Assembly (NCBI RefSeq): GCF_029846715.1
Contig: NZ_JARVWW010000019.1
Location: 1-64,000, forward strand
DNA: 64,000 nucleotides
Direction of reading: 5' to 3'
Source: Bradyrhizobium nivariense
GTDB taxonomy: Bacteria; Pseudomonadota; Alphaproteobacteria; Rhizobiales; Xanthobacteraceae
The position numbers were made by a program, and so were the translations under genes. Below are positions 48,831 through 57,980 of this stretch, in pieces; within the stretch, counting starts at the first letter, position 1; every line of letters begins with the position of its first letter. The notes under the pieces were generated by a model, which ran no database searches, was not told the origin of the DNA, and saw nothing but the letters and a program-made list of their open reading frames with translations.

Positions 48831-50139
48831 TGGCGGCCCCCATCTCGATCCGCAACTGCAACAGATAGGGCTCGAGCGCGGTCATGGTGCGATTGAGCGC
48901 GCCGCCGAGATCCTGGACCACGCCGGCGCCCGACCGTTGCATCCTGTCGCGCAGCGCCGGATCGGCCAGCAACTGCCCGAGTTGCTTGATCAGCAGTTCC
49001 TGCGTGTCGGCCTGGCGCGCGCCGCCACTGTGATCAAGCGCCTCGTAGACATCGGCGAAATTGAAGACGTGCGGACCATGGACGATCGCAGCGCCGAGCT
49101 TGATCGCCTCGATCGGATTCTGGCCGCCAAGGCGGATCAGCGATCCGCCCATGAACACGATTCCCGAGAGGCGGTAGAACAGGCCGAGCTCGCCCATGGT
49201 GTCGGCGACATAAACGTCGGTGGTCGCCGTCGGCAACTCGTCGCGCGAGCGCAGGGCCGGCTTCAGGCCGGACGCCGTGATCAGGCCTGTGATCGAGGAG
49301 CCGCGATCCGGGTGGCGCGGCACGATCACCGTCAAAAGCTGCGGGAAGAAACCGGCGAGGCTGCGATGCGCCGCCACCAGCATCTCCTCCTCGCCCGGAT
49401 GGGTCGAGGCCGCGACGATGATCGGACGCCCGCGCGTCATTGCCATCAGGCGTTCGAGCTTGGCGGGATCGGCCGGCGGCGCCGGAACGTCGAGCTTGAG
49501 ATTGCCCGTGGTGAGCACGTCGCGGCCGCCGAGCGTCGAGAAGCGCTCGGCATCGGTCTTCGACTGCGCCAGACAAATGTCGAACCGCGACAGCAGCGCC
49601 GAGATGGTGCCGTGCATACGGCGCCATCTCGGGAAGGAGCGCGGCGACATCCGTCCGTTGATCAGCACCATCGGCACGCGGCGCGCAGCGCCCGCCAGGA
49701 TCAGGTTCGGCCACAAATCGGATTCGATGAACAGCGCCAGCGACGGCTTCCAATGGTCGAGGAAGCGCGCGACATAACGCGGTGAATCGTACGGCACGTA
49801 TTGATGGATGACATCGGGCGGAAAGCGTTTTGCCACGACCGCGGCCGAGGTGACCGTGCCGGAGGTGAGCAGAATGCGCAGGTTCAGATCGCGCAGTCGC
49901 TCGATCAGTGCGGCCGCGGCCAGCACCTCGCCGACGCTGGCGCCGTGAATCCAGACCAGCGGGCCGTGCGGCCGCACGTCCCGGGACAGGCCCCGCCGTT
50001 CGCCGACGCGCGCGGGATCTTCCTTGCCCTGCTTCAGCCGCCGCTTGATCAGCGCAGGCGCGAGCGGCACCAGGCCGCGAGCCAGGCGCCGATACATCCG
50101 CAGCGTGATCGGCAGCGAGCCTGGCAGCGATTTAGGCAT
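48823..50139 (-). CDS. waaA: 3-deoxy-D-manno-octulosonic acid transferase
   Basis: This 438-residue glycosyltransferase (GT30) attaches Kdo to lipid IVA on the inner membrane. Landmarks are 'VWIHGASVGEVLAA', 'TSGTVTSA', 'YVPYDSPRYVARFLDHWKPS', 'IESDLWPNL', 'GNLKLD' and 'VFMGGSLIRLGGQNPIEA'. The start at 50139 overlaps the upstream DUF374 stop; a longer frame to 50169 is open. It lies between DUF374 and lpxK in the usual rhizobial order. Confidence 0.94.
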   Translation of the reverse strand: MPKSLPGSLPITLRMYRRLARGLVPLAPALIKRRLKQGKEDPARVGERRGLSRDVRPHGPLVWIHGASVGEVLAAAALIERLRDLNLRILLTSGTVTSAAVVAKRFPPDVIHQYVPYDSPRYVARFLDHWKPSLALFIESDLWPNLILAGAARRVPMVLINGRMSPRSFPRWRRMHGTISALLSRFDICLAQSKTDAERFSTLGGRDVLTTGNLKLDVPAPPADPAKLERLMAMTRGRPIIVAASTHPGEEEMLVAAHRSLAGFFPQLLTVIVPRHPDRGSSITGLITASGLKPALRSRDELPTATTDVYVADTMGELGLFYRLSGIVFMGGSLIRLGGQNPIEAIKLGAAIVHGPHVFNFADVYEALDHSGGARQADTQELLIKQLGQLLADPALRDRMQRSGAGVVQDLGGALNRTMTALEPYLLQLRIEMGAANA

Positions 50140-50845
50140 CTGCAGGTCCCGGGCGACCGAGTTGCGCATAGGCGCGGCGGGTCGCCTCGTTCAAGGTCTC
50201 TTCCAGTTCGAGCCGCAGCGCTTCCATGGTGGCGGCGTCCGCATCCGGCGGAACGTGGATTTCCTTGATGCCGACCAATGCGCCCCGCCCGAACGGCAGG
50301 TTGATGGTGGTGCGGTCCCAGTTCTTGAGCCGGACGAAGCGGCTGGTCGCCATCGCAAAAGGCATGATCGGCCGCCCCGATTCCCGTGCCAGCATGATGA
50401 TGCCGAGCCCGGCCACGCGCGAGCGTTTGGGGACATCGGCCGTCAGCGCGACATTACAACCGTCCTGGAGCGTCCGCACCATTTCCTTGAAGGCGCCGAC
50501 CCCACCCTTGCGGTGAAACGCGCCGCCATGGTCGCCGGACCCGCGGATGGTGCCGATGCCGAGCCGCTCGGCGGCAATCGCGTTGAACTCGCCGTCGCGG
50601 TGACGGGAGATCAGGACCCTGGCCTTGTACCAGTCCTTGTTCTTGATGAAGGGGGTGAGGAAATGCTGGCCGTGCCAGAACGCGAAGATCGCCGGGATCT
50701 GCGGCTCGACGCGGTCATAGACGTTAGGCGGATCGAACGTGAATTTGTTGGTCCGCCAGACCAGACGCAGATATTCGGCCGCCAGGATTCCGACGGCACG
50801 CTGAACGAAGCTGCTCCGTAGCGTATTGCGAAGCAGCTTTTTCAA
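50132..50845 (-). CDS. DUF374 lysophospholipid acyltransferase family protein
   Basis: This 237-residue membrane-associated acyltransferase-like protein has 'AIFAFWHGQHFLTPFI' in place of the HX4D box, then 'ISRHRDGEFNAIAAERLGI', 'IRGSGDHGGAFHRKGG' and 'TADVPKRSRVAGLGIIMLA'. This is the DUF374 pattern found beside waaA in alphaproteobacteria, suggesting a role in outer-membrane lipid assembly. It starts with TTG at 50845, overlapping the DUF4170 stop. Confidence 0.86.
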   Translation of the reverse strand: MKKLLRNTLRSSFVQRAVGILAAEYLRLVWRTNKFTFDPPNVYDRVEPQIPAIFAFWHGQHFLTPFIKNKDWYKARVLISRHRDGEFNAIAAERLGIGTIRGSGDHGGAFHRKGGVGAFKEMVRTLQDGCNVALTADVPKRSRVAGLGIIMLARESGRPIMPFAMATSRFVRLKNWDRTTINLPFGRGALVGIKEIHVPPDADAATMEALRLELEETLNEATRRAYAQLGRPGPADA

Positions 50846-51084
50846 CGCGCCGGTTCTTGATTCGGGTCGAGCAGCCGATGGAGATGGACGATGAAATAGC
50901 GCATCTGCGCGTTGTCGACCGTGCTCTGCGCCTTGGCTCGCCAGGCGGCGTGGGCGGTCGCATAGTTCGGATAGAGGCCGACGATCTCGACGTCGTCGAG
51001 GTTCTTGAAGGTGTTGTGCTCGAGATCGACGAGCTCGCCGCCGACGACGAGGTGGAGCAGTTGTTGCGGGGCACTATCTGGCAT
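50842..51084 (-). CDS. DUF4170 domain-containing protein
   Basis: This 80-residue protein contains 'LLHLVVGGELVDLEHNTFKN' and 'VGLYPNYATAHAAWRAKAQ', which are the family core. DUF4170 proteins sit in the lipid A operon of Rhizobiales and have no known role. The start at 51084 matches the family N-terminus (MPDSAPQQ). Its stop overlaps the start of the DUF374 gene. Confidence 0.88.
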   Translation of the reverse strand: MPDSAPQQLLHLVVGGELVDLEHNTFKNLDDVEIVGLYPNYATAHAAWRAKAQSTVDNAQMRYFIVHLHRLLDPNQEPAR

Positions 51085-51144
51085 GGGTTCTGTTCCTAAC
51101 GGGCTGCCCGGCAAAGCAGTGTTCGACAAGCACGAGAAAGCGCT

Positions 51145-51963
51145 TCACGGCAAGGGGCGGTTTCGAAAATGCGCGACAATGTTCGCATGACGATCGCGGC
51201 CCGCTGCCACCAGCACCCCGTGCGTGACTTCCCGGCGGTTATAGAGGATGGGATCTCCGGAGAGGTCGCTCATCCTACCATCCGCTTCCTGCACGATCAA
51301 ATCGGCCGCCGCAAGGTCCCAATCATGGCTGTTGCCCCCCGCAAAAGCCGCATCCAGCGCGCCATGGGCGACCCGGCAGAGCCGCAGCGCGAGCGAACCG
51401 ATTCGCGGATGCAGCTTGATCTCGCCCAGTGACGGCTTCAGGCGCTCAACCAGGGGCTTCGGGCCCGCGACACGCGAGAAGTCGAGCTCGGATCCAGCCG
51501 TCGCCCGTACCGGCGCGTCGTTGAGGGTCGTGCCATACCCCCGGGCCGCGAAGAAGAACTCGTCGCTGGTCGGCGCGAACACCGCGGCGAGGACGGGCGA
51601 GGCATCCTCGACCAGCGCGACGCTGACGCACCATTCGTCATGACCATTGAGGTAGTTGCGGGTGCCGTCGATGGGATCGACGATCCAGGTCAGCCGCCGC
51701 GACAGCCGCACCTCGTCGTCGGCGCTCTCCTCCGACAGCCAGCCATAGTCTGGCGTCGCTGCGCGCAGGCGCGCTTCGAGAAGGTCGTTGACGGCGATGT
51801 CGGCTTCCGAGACCGGTGAGGACACGCCCTTGGTCCACTTCCTCAGCTCGGTGCGGAACATCGACTGCGCGAGCGCGCCTGCCTCCCGCACCGTGTCTTG
51901 CAGTAGCGCCGCGTCACGCGCCAGGATGGTTTCGCCTGTTGAGTTCGCGTCAACGTCCGCCAA
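51145..51963 (-). CDS. Inositol monophosphatase/CysQ family phosphatase
   Basis: This is a 272-residue Mg-dependent, Li-sensitive phosphatase fold. Metal sites are visible as 'SPVSEADIAVND', 'WLSEESADD' and 'WIVDPIDGTRNY', plus the late 'SHDWDLAAADLIVQEADG'. It may act on 3'(2'),5'-adenosine bisphosphate or a sugar phosphate; the sequence does not decide. It starts with TTG at 51963 inside the pmbA end (14-nt overlap), with GAGGG upstream. Confidence 0.86.
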   Translation of the reverse strand: MADVDANSTGETILARDAALLQDTVREAGALAQSMFRTELRKWTKGVSSPVSEADIAVNDLLEARLRAATPDYGWLSEESADDEVRLSRRLTWIVDPIDGTRNYLNGHDEWCVSVALVEDASPVLAAVFAPTSDEFFFAARGYGTTLNDAPVRATAGSELDFSRVAGPKPLVERLKPSLGEIKLHPRIGSLALRLCRVAHGALDAAFAGGNSHDWDLAAADLIVQEADGRMSDLSGDPILYNRREVTHGVLVAAGRDRHANIVAHFRNRPLP

Positions 51964-53353
51964 GCGTCAAACCCTCGATGCGCACCGTCGGCGCATTGAC
52001 GCCGTAGCGGAACTCGAGATTGTTCGCCGGCTGCATCGACTTGAAGATCTCGAACAGATGGCCGGCGATCGTCACCTCGCTCACGGGATAAGTGAGTTCG
52101 CCGTTCTCGATCCAGAAGCCGGAGGCGCCGCGGCTGTAATCGCCGGTGACGCCGTTGACGCCCGAGCCGATCAAATCGGTGACGTAGAAACCCTGCTTGA
52201 TGTCGGCGATCAGCTCGGCCGGCGTCGGCGTGCCGGGTTCGAGATGAAGATTGTAGGGCCCGGGCGACGGCGAGGAGGAGACGCCGCGATGGGCGTGGCC
52301 GGTGGTGGTGAGGCCGAGCTCACGCGCGGTGGCGCAGTCGAGCAGCCAGGTCGTCAGCACGCCTTCGTCGATCAGCGCGATCTTCTTCACGGCAACGCCT
52401 TCGGCGTCGAACGTCTGCGAGCGCAGGCCGCGTTTGCGCAAGGGATCGTCGATGATGCGGATGTTCTTGGCGAACAGCTGCTGGCCGAGCTTGTCCTTCA
52501 AAAAGCTGGTCTTGCGCGCGATCGAAGCGCCGTTGATGGCGCCGACGACGTGACCGACCAGCGAGCCCGCGACGCGCGGATCGAACACCACCGGCACCTT
52601 GCAGGTCTCGACCTTGCGCGGATTGGCGCGCGCCACGGTGCGCTCGCCCGCGGAACGGCCGACGATCTCCGGCGACAGCAGATCGGCACCATGCGGCGCC
52701 GAGGTGAAGTCGTAGTCGCGCTCCATGCCGGTGCCTTCGCCGACAATGGCGGTGGCCGAGATGCCCTGGCTGGAACGCAGATAAGAGCCGTGGAAGCCGG
52801 TAGAGGTGACGAGCACCATGCCGCCCATGCCGGCGGAGGCCGAGGCGCCGCCGGATTTGCTCACGCCCTTCACGCCGAGCGCCGCGGCCTCGGCTTCGAG
52901 CGCGCGGCGCTCGAGCTCCAAGGTCGCGGGCACGTCAGGGTCGAGCAGATCGAGATCGGGGAAATCGTGCGCGAGCAGCGCGGGATCGGCAAGGCCGACA
53001 TATTTGTCGTCGGGCGCCACGCGTGCCATCGCAACCGCACGCTCGGCAAGCTTGGTCACGGCATCGCCGCTGGCGTCGTTGGTCGAGACCACCGCCTGGC
53101 GCCGGCCGACCAGCACGCGCAGGCCGACATCGTCGCCCTCGGACCGCTCGGATTCCTCGACGCGACCGTCGCGCACTTCGACGCCTTGCGAGACGCCGCG
53201 CACCGCGACCGCATCGGCCGCATCCGCGCCGGCGCGCTTCGCAGCCTCCACCAGCCGCTGCGCGAGATCGGAGAGCGCAGACTGGTCGAACAGGTCGCGA
53301 CCGGCTGTGGACGAATCCTTGGGCGAAAGCGTCGAGCTTGGTGAAGGGTTCAC
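51950..53353 (-). CDS. pmbA: TldD/PmbA family metalloprotease-like protein
   Basis: This 467-residue partner of TldD matures modified peptides or degrades unfolded ones in E. coli. It has 'EVRDGRVEESERSEGDDVGLRVLVG' near the start and 'VVFDPRVAGSLVGHVVGAING', 'VKKIALIDEGVLTTWLLDCATARELG' and 'IGSGVNGVTGDYSRGASGFWIENG' later. The zinc HExxH of TldD is absent, as expected for PmbA. GTG 53353 with AGGAT upstream was chosen. It heads the minus-strand lipid A run. Confidence 0.88.
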   Translation of the reverse strand: MNPSPSSTLSPKDSSTAGRDLFDQSALSDLAQRLVEAAKRAGADAADAVAVRGVSQGVEVRDGRVEESERSEGDDVGLRVLVGRRQAVVSTNDASGDAVTKLAERAVAMARVAPDDKYVGLADPALLAHDFPDLDLLDPDVPATLELERRALEAEAAALGVKGVSKSGGASASAGMGGMVLVTSTGFHGSYLRSSQGISATAIVGEGTGMERDYDFTSAPHGADLLSPEIVGRSAGERTVARANPRKVETCKVPVVFDPRVAGSLVGHVVGAINGASIARKTSFLKDKLGQQLFAKNIRIIDDPLRKRGLRSQTFDAEGVAVKKIALIDEGVLTTWLLDCATARELGLTTTGHAHRGVSSSPSPGPYNLHLEPGTPTPAELIADIKQGFYVTDLIGSGVNGVTGDYSRGASGFWIENGELTYPVSEVTIAGHLFEIFKSMQPANNLEFRYGVNAPTVRIEGLTLGGR

Positions 53354-53617
53354 AAACGAAATCCTGTTGGGGCGAGGTTCGGGACCGGAACCCACAGATG
53401 TGCCCTGATAGCGCGGACTTCAAGCATTTTCAGCCCACCAAAAGCTCAGATTCGCACCTTGCGCGCAACGTCTCGTCAATCATGCGCGCCAAGGTCTTGT
53501 CAATCATGCGCGACGGTGACGCTGGATTAACCAGCCTTTTTAAGCGGTTTCGGAAAGGCCCGCGCTAAGGTCCGCGCATCGACCGGGAACATAATCCCGG
53601 CGGGGAGAACTAAAGCC

Positions 53618-54136
53618 GTGAGGCGTCAAACAGCAACAAGCGGGGTCACTCCCGCCGGGTCGAGCCGCAGCCTGCGGCTCGACCCCCTTTCCCTTCCGGT
53701 CCGCTTCGATGCGCATGATCCGCGCGCCGACGGCTATGTCCGGCAGATCGAGCTTCATCGCGAACGTGTCGTGCTGCGCCGTGCCGTCCGCGGCATGCGG
53801 ATGGCGATCAACGTCCGCGTCAGCGACTTCACCGGCGTCGCGCTGCGCGGCAACGACGAGGCCCAGACCCTCGTCCTCGTGCACCGCGATCCCTCGCTCT
53901 CCGTTCCGCTGCTGGTCAGCGCCGATGGCGACGAACTCGTTGAGGCCTGGGCGATCTGGAGCCAGCTGTTCGCGCTTCCGCAGCTCGACGAAGGCGCACG
54001 CAAGCCCGCGCCGCGCCGTCGCCGCGCCAATGCGATCCGCGCCCGCCGTCCGAAATTTTTGATGCGCCGCCGCACCGGTGTCGCACGGGAGTTGTCGGTG
54101 CATCGCGATGAGCGCGAGATCATCGCGCGGAATTAA
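53618..54136 (+). CDS. DUF6101 family protein
   Basis: This 172-residue protein with a GTG start has GGGGAGA upstream. The core ('LRLDPLSLPVRFDAHDPRADGYVR', 'VVLRRAVRGMRMAINVRVSDFTGVALR') looks like a PilZ-like or beta-rich domain. The C-terminus is basic ('RRRRANAIRARRPKFLMRRR'). The name rests on recollection of the Bradyrhizobium family. Its stop overlaps that of ubiA on the other strand within a TTAA. Confidence 0.7.
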   Translation: MRRQTATSGVTPAGSSRSLRLDPLSLPVRFDAHDPRADGYVRQIELHRERVVLRRAVRGMRMAINVRVSDFTGVALRGNDEAQTLVLVHRDPSLSVPLLVSADGDELVEAWAIWSQLFALPQLDEGARKPAPRRRRANAIRARRPKFLMRRRTGVARELSVHRDEREIIARN

Positions 54137-55065
54137 GCCGCCCGCATCACCGCGTCGGCCAGCAAACCCGCAAACAGCAGCAGCCCCGCATCCCTGTTCG
54201 AATAGAACAGGCGCTTGCAGAGTTCGCCGTCGCTGATATTAAGCCGCGCGATCTGCCACGCCAAATGCACGGCGAAGGCCATAAGTCCGAGCCAGGCCGG
54301 CCAGCGCGCGTCGCCTGACGCCAGCGCCACGCCGATCAGCATCACCGCAAGGCCGTAGAACAGGATCAGCGCCTGATGGGTATGGGCGCCGAACAGGCGC
54401 GCGGTGGACTTGATGCCGATCAGCGCGTCGTCCTCGGCGTCCTGATGCGCGTAGATCGTATCGTAGCCGATCACCCAGGAAATCGCGCCGGCATAGAGCA
54501 CGAGCGCGGTGACGTCGATGCGCCCGAAGGTGACGGCAAAGCCCATCAAGGCGCCCCAGGAGAAGGCGAGCCCGAGCACGATCTGCGGCCACCATGTAAT
54601 GCGCTTCATGAACGGGTAGACCGCGACAATCAGCAGTGAGGCAATGCCGGTCAGAATCGCGAAGCGGTTGAACTGCAGCAACACCACGAGCCCGATCAGC
54701 GCCTGCGCGACCATGAAGGCCAGCGCCTGCTTCGCGCTCACCTGCCCCGACGGCAGGGGCCGCGAGCGGGTGCGCTCGACCTTGTCGTCGAGATCGCGGT
54801 CGGTGATGTCGTTCCAGGTACAGCCCGCTCCGCGCATGACGAAGGCGCCGATGAAGAACAGGACGATGGTGAGCGGCAGGCGGCGGACGTCGTGCGCCAT
54901 GCCGGCCGCGAGCGCCGCCGACCACCAGCACGGCATCAGCAGCAGCCAGGAGCCGATCGGACGATCGAAGCGGGAGAGCCGCAAGTAAGGCCGCGCCCAT
55001 CGCGGCGCGCGCGTATCGACCCAGTTGCCGGTGGAATCGGCAACGCGGGCGGATGTGTCGCTCAT
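54133..55065 (-). CDS. ubiA: 4-hydroxybenzoate polyprenyltransferase
   Basis: This 310-residue integral membrane prenyltransferase attaches the isoprenoid tail to 4-hydroxybenzoate in ubiquinone synthesis. Both Mg-diphosphate sites are visible: 'CTWNDITDRDLDDKVERTRSRPLP' (NDxxD) and 'GYDTIYAHQDAEDDALIG' (DxxxD). About nine membrane helices are expected. The start at 55065 overlaps the stop of the upstream secreted-protein gene (ATGA). Confidence 0.94.
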   Translation of the reverse strand: MSDTSARVADSTGNWVDTRAPRWARPYLRLSRFDRPIGSWLLLMPCWWSAALAAGMAHDVRRLPLTIVLFFIGAFVMRGAGCTWNDITDRDLDDKVERTRSRPLPSGQVSAKQALAFMVAQALIGLVVLLQFNRFAILTGIASLLIVAVYPFMKRITWWPQIVLGLAFSWGALMGFAVTFGRIDVTALVLYAGAISWVIGYDTIYAHQDAEDDALIGIKSTARLFGAHTHQALILFYGLAVMLIGVALASGDARWPAWLGLMAFAVHLAWQIARLNISDGELCKRLFYSNRDAGLLLFAGLLADAVMRAA

Positions 55066-55724
55066 CGGGTCAGGACGTTGCCGTTGAGTGTGTCGAAGGT
55101 GCTGCCGCCCTTCTTGCCAGCATTGGCCTCGGGCGCCGATCCCGAACCCAGCACTTCGCTCAACGACGGACCGGCCGGACCGCGCGGCTGGTTCTGCATC
55201 TGCTGCGCAACATTGCAGACCTTCGCCGCCATGGCCTCGGTGTTCTTGTGGCCGTCCTTCATCTGCGCGCCGACCTGCGCCGGAATCCCGCACTTCGAGG
55301 CGTTGGCCTCGATGTACTTGATCATCTTGGTCTCAGCCTGGCTGAAGTTGCGGATCAGCTTGCAGGCCTCGTCAGGCGGGGCGTGACGGTCGCTCGCGGC
55401 CTTGATCAGCTTGCCGCGCTTCTCGGCATCCTCGCGCAGAGGCATGAAGGCCTTCATGCAGTCCTCGCCGGGACCGCCTTGCGTCGGCGGGGCGGCACTG
55501 AAAGCGCCGGCGCCACCACCGACGGGCGCGGCGCCGTTCACGGGGAAGGACGATTGCGGCGCGCCGCCGACGGAGGCGGTCGGCGCGGAGCCATTCACGG
55601 GCGGGAACGCGGAACTGGTTGCGGCCTGGCCGGGCAGCGGCGCAGGGAAACCCTGCGCATAGGCACCCGCGGCGCCCATCGTGACCATGGCGGCAGTGAT
55701 CGGAACCATCAAATGACGGATCAT
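55062..55724 (-). CDS. Secreted hypothetical protein upstream of ubiA
   Basis: This 220-residue protein has a signal peptide (MIRHLMVPITAAMVTMGAAG, ending AYA-QG). A Pro/Gly/Ala-rich low-complexity region (residues 25-75, with repeated 'VNG-[SA]-AP') is followed by a helical domain with four Cys ('EDCMKAF', 'EACKLI', 'SKCGIPA', 'KVCNVAQQ'). The helical part resembles small Rhizobiales periplasmic proteins with no assigned role. It is translationally coupled to ubiA. Confidence 0.68.
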   Translation of the reverse strand: MIRHLMVPITAAMVTMGAAGAYAQGFPAPLPGQAATSSAFPPVNGSAPTASVGGAPQSSFPVNGAAPVGGGAGAFSAAPPTQGGPGEDCMKAFMPLREDAEKRGKLIKAASDRHAPPDEACKLIRNFSQAETKMIKYIEANASKCGIPAQVGAQMKDGHKNTEAMAAKVCNVAQQMQNQPRGPAGPSLSEVLGSGSAPEANAGKKGGSTFDTLNGNVLTR

Positions 55725-55934
55725 CAAGGCAGTCTCTCCGGCAGGAGCTCGCGGGATTCGGCGTCTTCCCAATTGAAGCGCAACCAGCGTGCTCGCGATT
55801 TTACGATTCCCGCCGGCCCTTAACAACCCGTCGAATAGGGCAAGAGCGCGGCGCGCCGACGCACCAATTTGGCAATATTTACCCCGAAAGTACTGCATTC
55901 GGTTAAGAACGGCGCCAAATTGGACCCTTGAACG

Positions 55935-56687
55935 ATGCCCTCCCACGATTTCCGCGGCCCCCGCCTGTTCGTCGACGCCCCCCTTGCCCAGGACGGCAGG
56001 GTCGAGCTCGACCGCGACCAGAGCAATTATCTCGGCAATGTGCTGCGGCTTGCCGCCGGGGCCGAGGTTTTGGCGTTCAACGGGCGTGACGGCGAGTGGC
56101 AGGCCGCCATTGAAGGCCGCAAGCGCCCGGACGGCCTCGTCATCCTCCAGCAGACCCGGCCGCAGGACCGACTGCCCGATCTCGCCTACGTCTTCGCCCC
56201 GCTCAAGCATGCTCGGCTCGACTACATGGTGCAGAAGGCCATCGAGATGGGCGCCGCCACACTTCAGCCGGTCTTGACCCGGTTCACCCAGGCCTCCCGG
56301 GTCAATACCGAGCGGATGCGCGCCAATGTGGTCGAGGCGGCCGAGCAATGCGGCATTCTCAGCATCGCCACCGTTGCCGAGCCGACGCCGCTGGAGCGTT
56401 TCCTCAGCCAGCGCGCCGCCGGCAGGCTGCTGATCTTCTGCGACGAGGCGGCGGAGGTCGAAAACCCCATTCAGAGCCTGCAAGGCGCACGCCCGGCGGA
56501 AGGCATCGACGTGCTGATCGGCCCCGAAGGCGGCTTTGCCGAGGAAGAGCGGGCGCTGCTGCTGCGGCAGCCGAAAATCCTGCGGCTGGCCCTGGGACCC
56601 CGGATCATGCGGGCCGACACCGCTGCAGTGGCCGCGCTGGCGCTGGTGCAGGCGGTGCTGGGCGATTGGGGTGGCAAGACGGCTTGA
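55935..56687 (+). CDS. rsmE: 16S rRNA (uracil(1498)-N3)-methyltransferase RsmE
   Basis: This 250-residue SPOUT-class methyltransferase has an N-terminal PUA-like part ('RLFVDAPLAQDGRVELDRDQSNYLGNVLRLAAGAEV') and a C-terminal knot with 'IEMGAATLQPVLTRFTQ', 'AEQCGI', 'LIGPEGGFAEEE' and 'LGPRIMRADTAAVAAL', the SAM-binding signature of RsmE. The length is typical. It has its own promoter region. Confidence 0.94.
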   Translation: MPSHDFRGPRLFVDAPLAQDGRVELDRDQSNYLGNVLRLAAGAEVLAFNGRDGEWQAAIEGRKRPDGLVILQQTRPQDRLPDLAYVFAPLKHARLDYMVQKAIEMGAATLQPVLTRFTQASRVNTERMRANVVEAAEQCGILSIATVAEPTPLERFLSQRAAGRLLIFCDEAAEVENPIQSLQGARPAEGIDVLIGPEGGFAEEERALLLRQPKILRLALGPRIMRADTAAVAALALVQAVLGDWGGKTA

Positions 56688-56825
56688 TCTCGGCTTGATC
56701 CCGGAGGCCGACCCGTTAAGCGATTGATCCTTTGGAGGTCGAAACCGCTATCGGGCCATGCTAAGGCCTGCGCCAATTCACTTCCTTGCCCTGCCCGGTT
56801 CCGCCGGGACGATGGACTCGCTGCC

Positions 56826-57980
56826 ATGACCACGACTGCCACCTCAAATGCTGCCGGCTCCGCCGCCTGGGCGGACACGCTGTTGCTGTCGTTCGCGCAG
56901 GCCGGCTATGTCAGGGCCGAGCCCGCCATCCTGCAACCGGCCGAGCCGTTCCTGGACCTCTCCGGCGAGGACATCCGCAAGAGCCTGTACCTGACCACGG
57001 ACCCGTCCGGCGAGGAGCTCTGCCTGCGCCCGGACCTGACCATTCCGGTAGCGCGCGACTATCTCGCCTCGGGCCGCGCCGGCCAGCCGGCCGGGTTCAG
57101 CTATCTTGGCCCGGTGTTTCGTTACCGCGGCGGCCAGGCTAGCGAATTTCTCCAGGCCGGCATCGAGTCGTTCGGCCGCCAGGATCGTGCCGCGGCGGAT
57201 GCCGAGATGCTCGCGCTGGCGCTGGAAGCAACCGCCGCCTTCGGCGTCCGCGACGTCGAGATCCGTACCGGCGACGTGGCGCTGTTCAACGCGCTGCTCG
57301 ATGCGCTCGACCTCTATCCGGTCTGGCGCCGCCGCCTGATCAAGGATTTCAACCGCAAGATCAGCCTGGAGCAGGATCTGGAGCGGCTGGCAGCCGCGAC
57401 CACCGCGACGCGCAGCGAATATGAAGGCGTGCTCGCCGCGCTCGCCGGCTCCGACCGCAAGGCAGCGCTCGCCTTCGTCACCGATCTGATGTCGATCGCC
57501 GGCACCACCAATGTCGGCGGCCGCACCACGGCCGAGATCGCCGACCGCTTCCTCGAGCAGTCGACGCTGAAGGGCGGCGCGCTGCCGCGTGAGGCCATTG
57601 CCGTGCTCAAGCGCTTCCTCGGAATCTCCGGCAATCCCGACCACGCCGTCGCCGAGCTGCGCGCGCTCACCACTGACGCAAAGCTCGATCTCGCTGCTGC
57701 CATCGATCAGTTCGAGAGCCGGGTCGGCTTCATGGCGGCGCGCGGCATCGACGTGAAGCAGACGCGCTTCTCGACCGCGTTCGGACGCGGTCTCGACTAC
57801 TACACCGGCTTCGAATTCGAAGTGCATCACAGGGGCAACGGCGCCGAGCCGCTGGTTGCCGGCGGCCGCTATGACGGGCTGATGACCCAGCTCGGGTCGC
57901 CCGACCCGATTCCGGCCGTGGGATTCTCCGTCTGGGTCGATGCGCTGACCCGGATCGGCCGCAAGGAGCTCAAATCATGA
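56826..57980 (+). CDS. hisZ: ATP phosphoribosyltransferase regulatory subunit
   Basis: This 384-residue HisRS-like protein without synthetase function is needed by short-form HisG. It has class II motifs ('SLYLTTDPSGEELCLRPDLTIPVAR', 'FSYLGPVFRYRGGQASEFLQAGIESFG', 'GRGLDYYTGFEFEVH', 'LVAGGRYDGLM'). A 23-codon ORF (56758-56829) overlaps its ATG by ATGA but has no strong ribosome binding site. Its own stop overlaps the hisG start. Confidence 0.92.
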   Translation: MTTTATSNAAGSAAWADTLLLSFAQAGYVRAEPAILQPAEPFLDLSGEDIRKSLYLTTDPSGEELCLRPDLTIPVARDYLASGRAGQPAGFSYLGPVFRYRGGQASEFLQAGIESFGRQDRAAADAEMLALALEATAAFGVRDVEIRTGDVALFNALLDALDLYPVWRRRLIKDFNRKISLEQDLERLAAATTATRSEYEGVLAALAGSDRKAALAFVTDLMSIAGTTNVGGRTTAEIADRFLEQSTLKGGALPREAIAVLKRFLGISGNPDHAVAELRALTTDAKLDLAAAIDQFESRVGFMAARGIDVKQTRFSTAFGRGLDYYTGFEFEVHHRGNGAEPLVAGGRYDGLMTQLGSPDPIPAVGFSVWVDALTRIGRKELKS

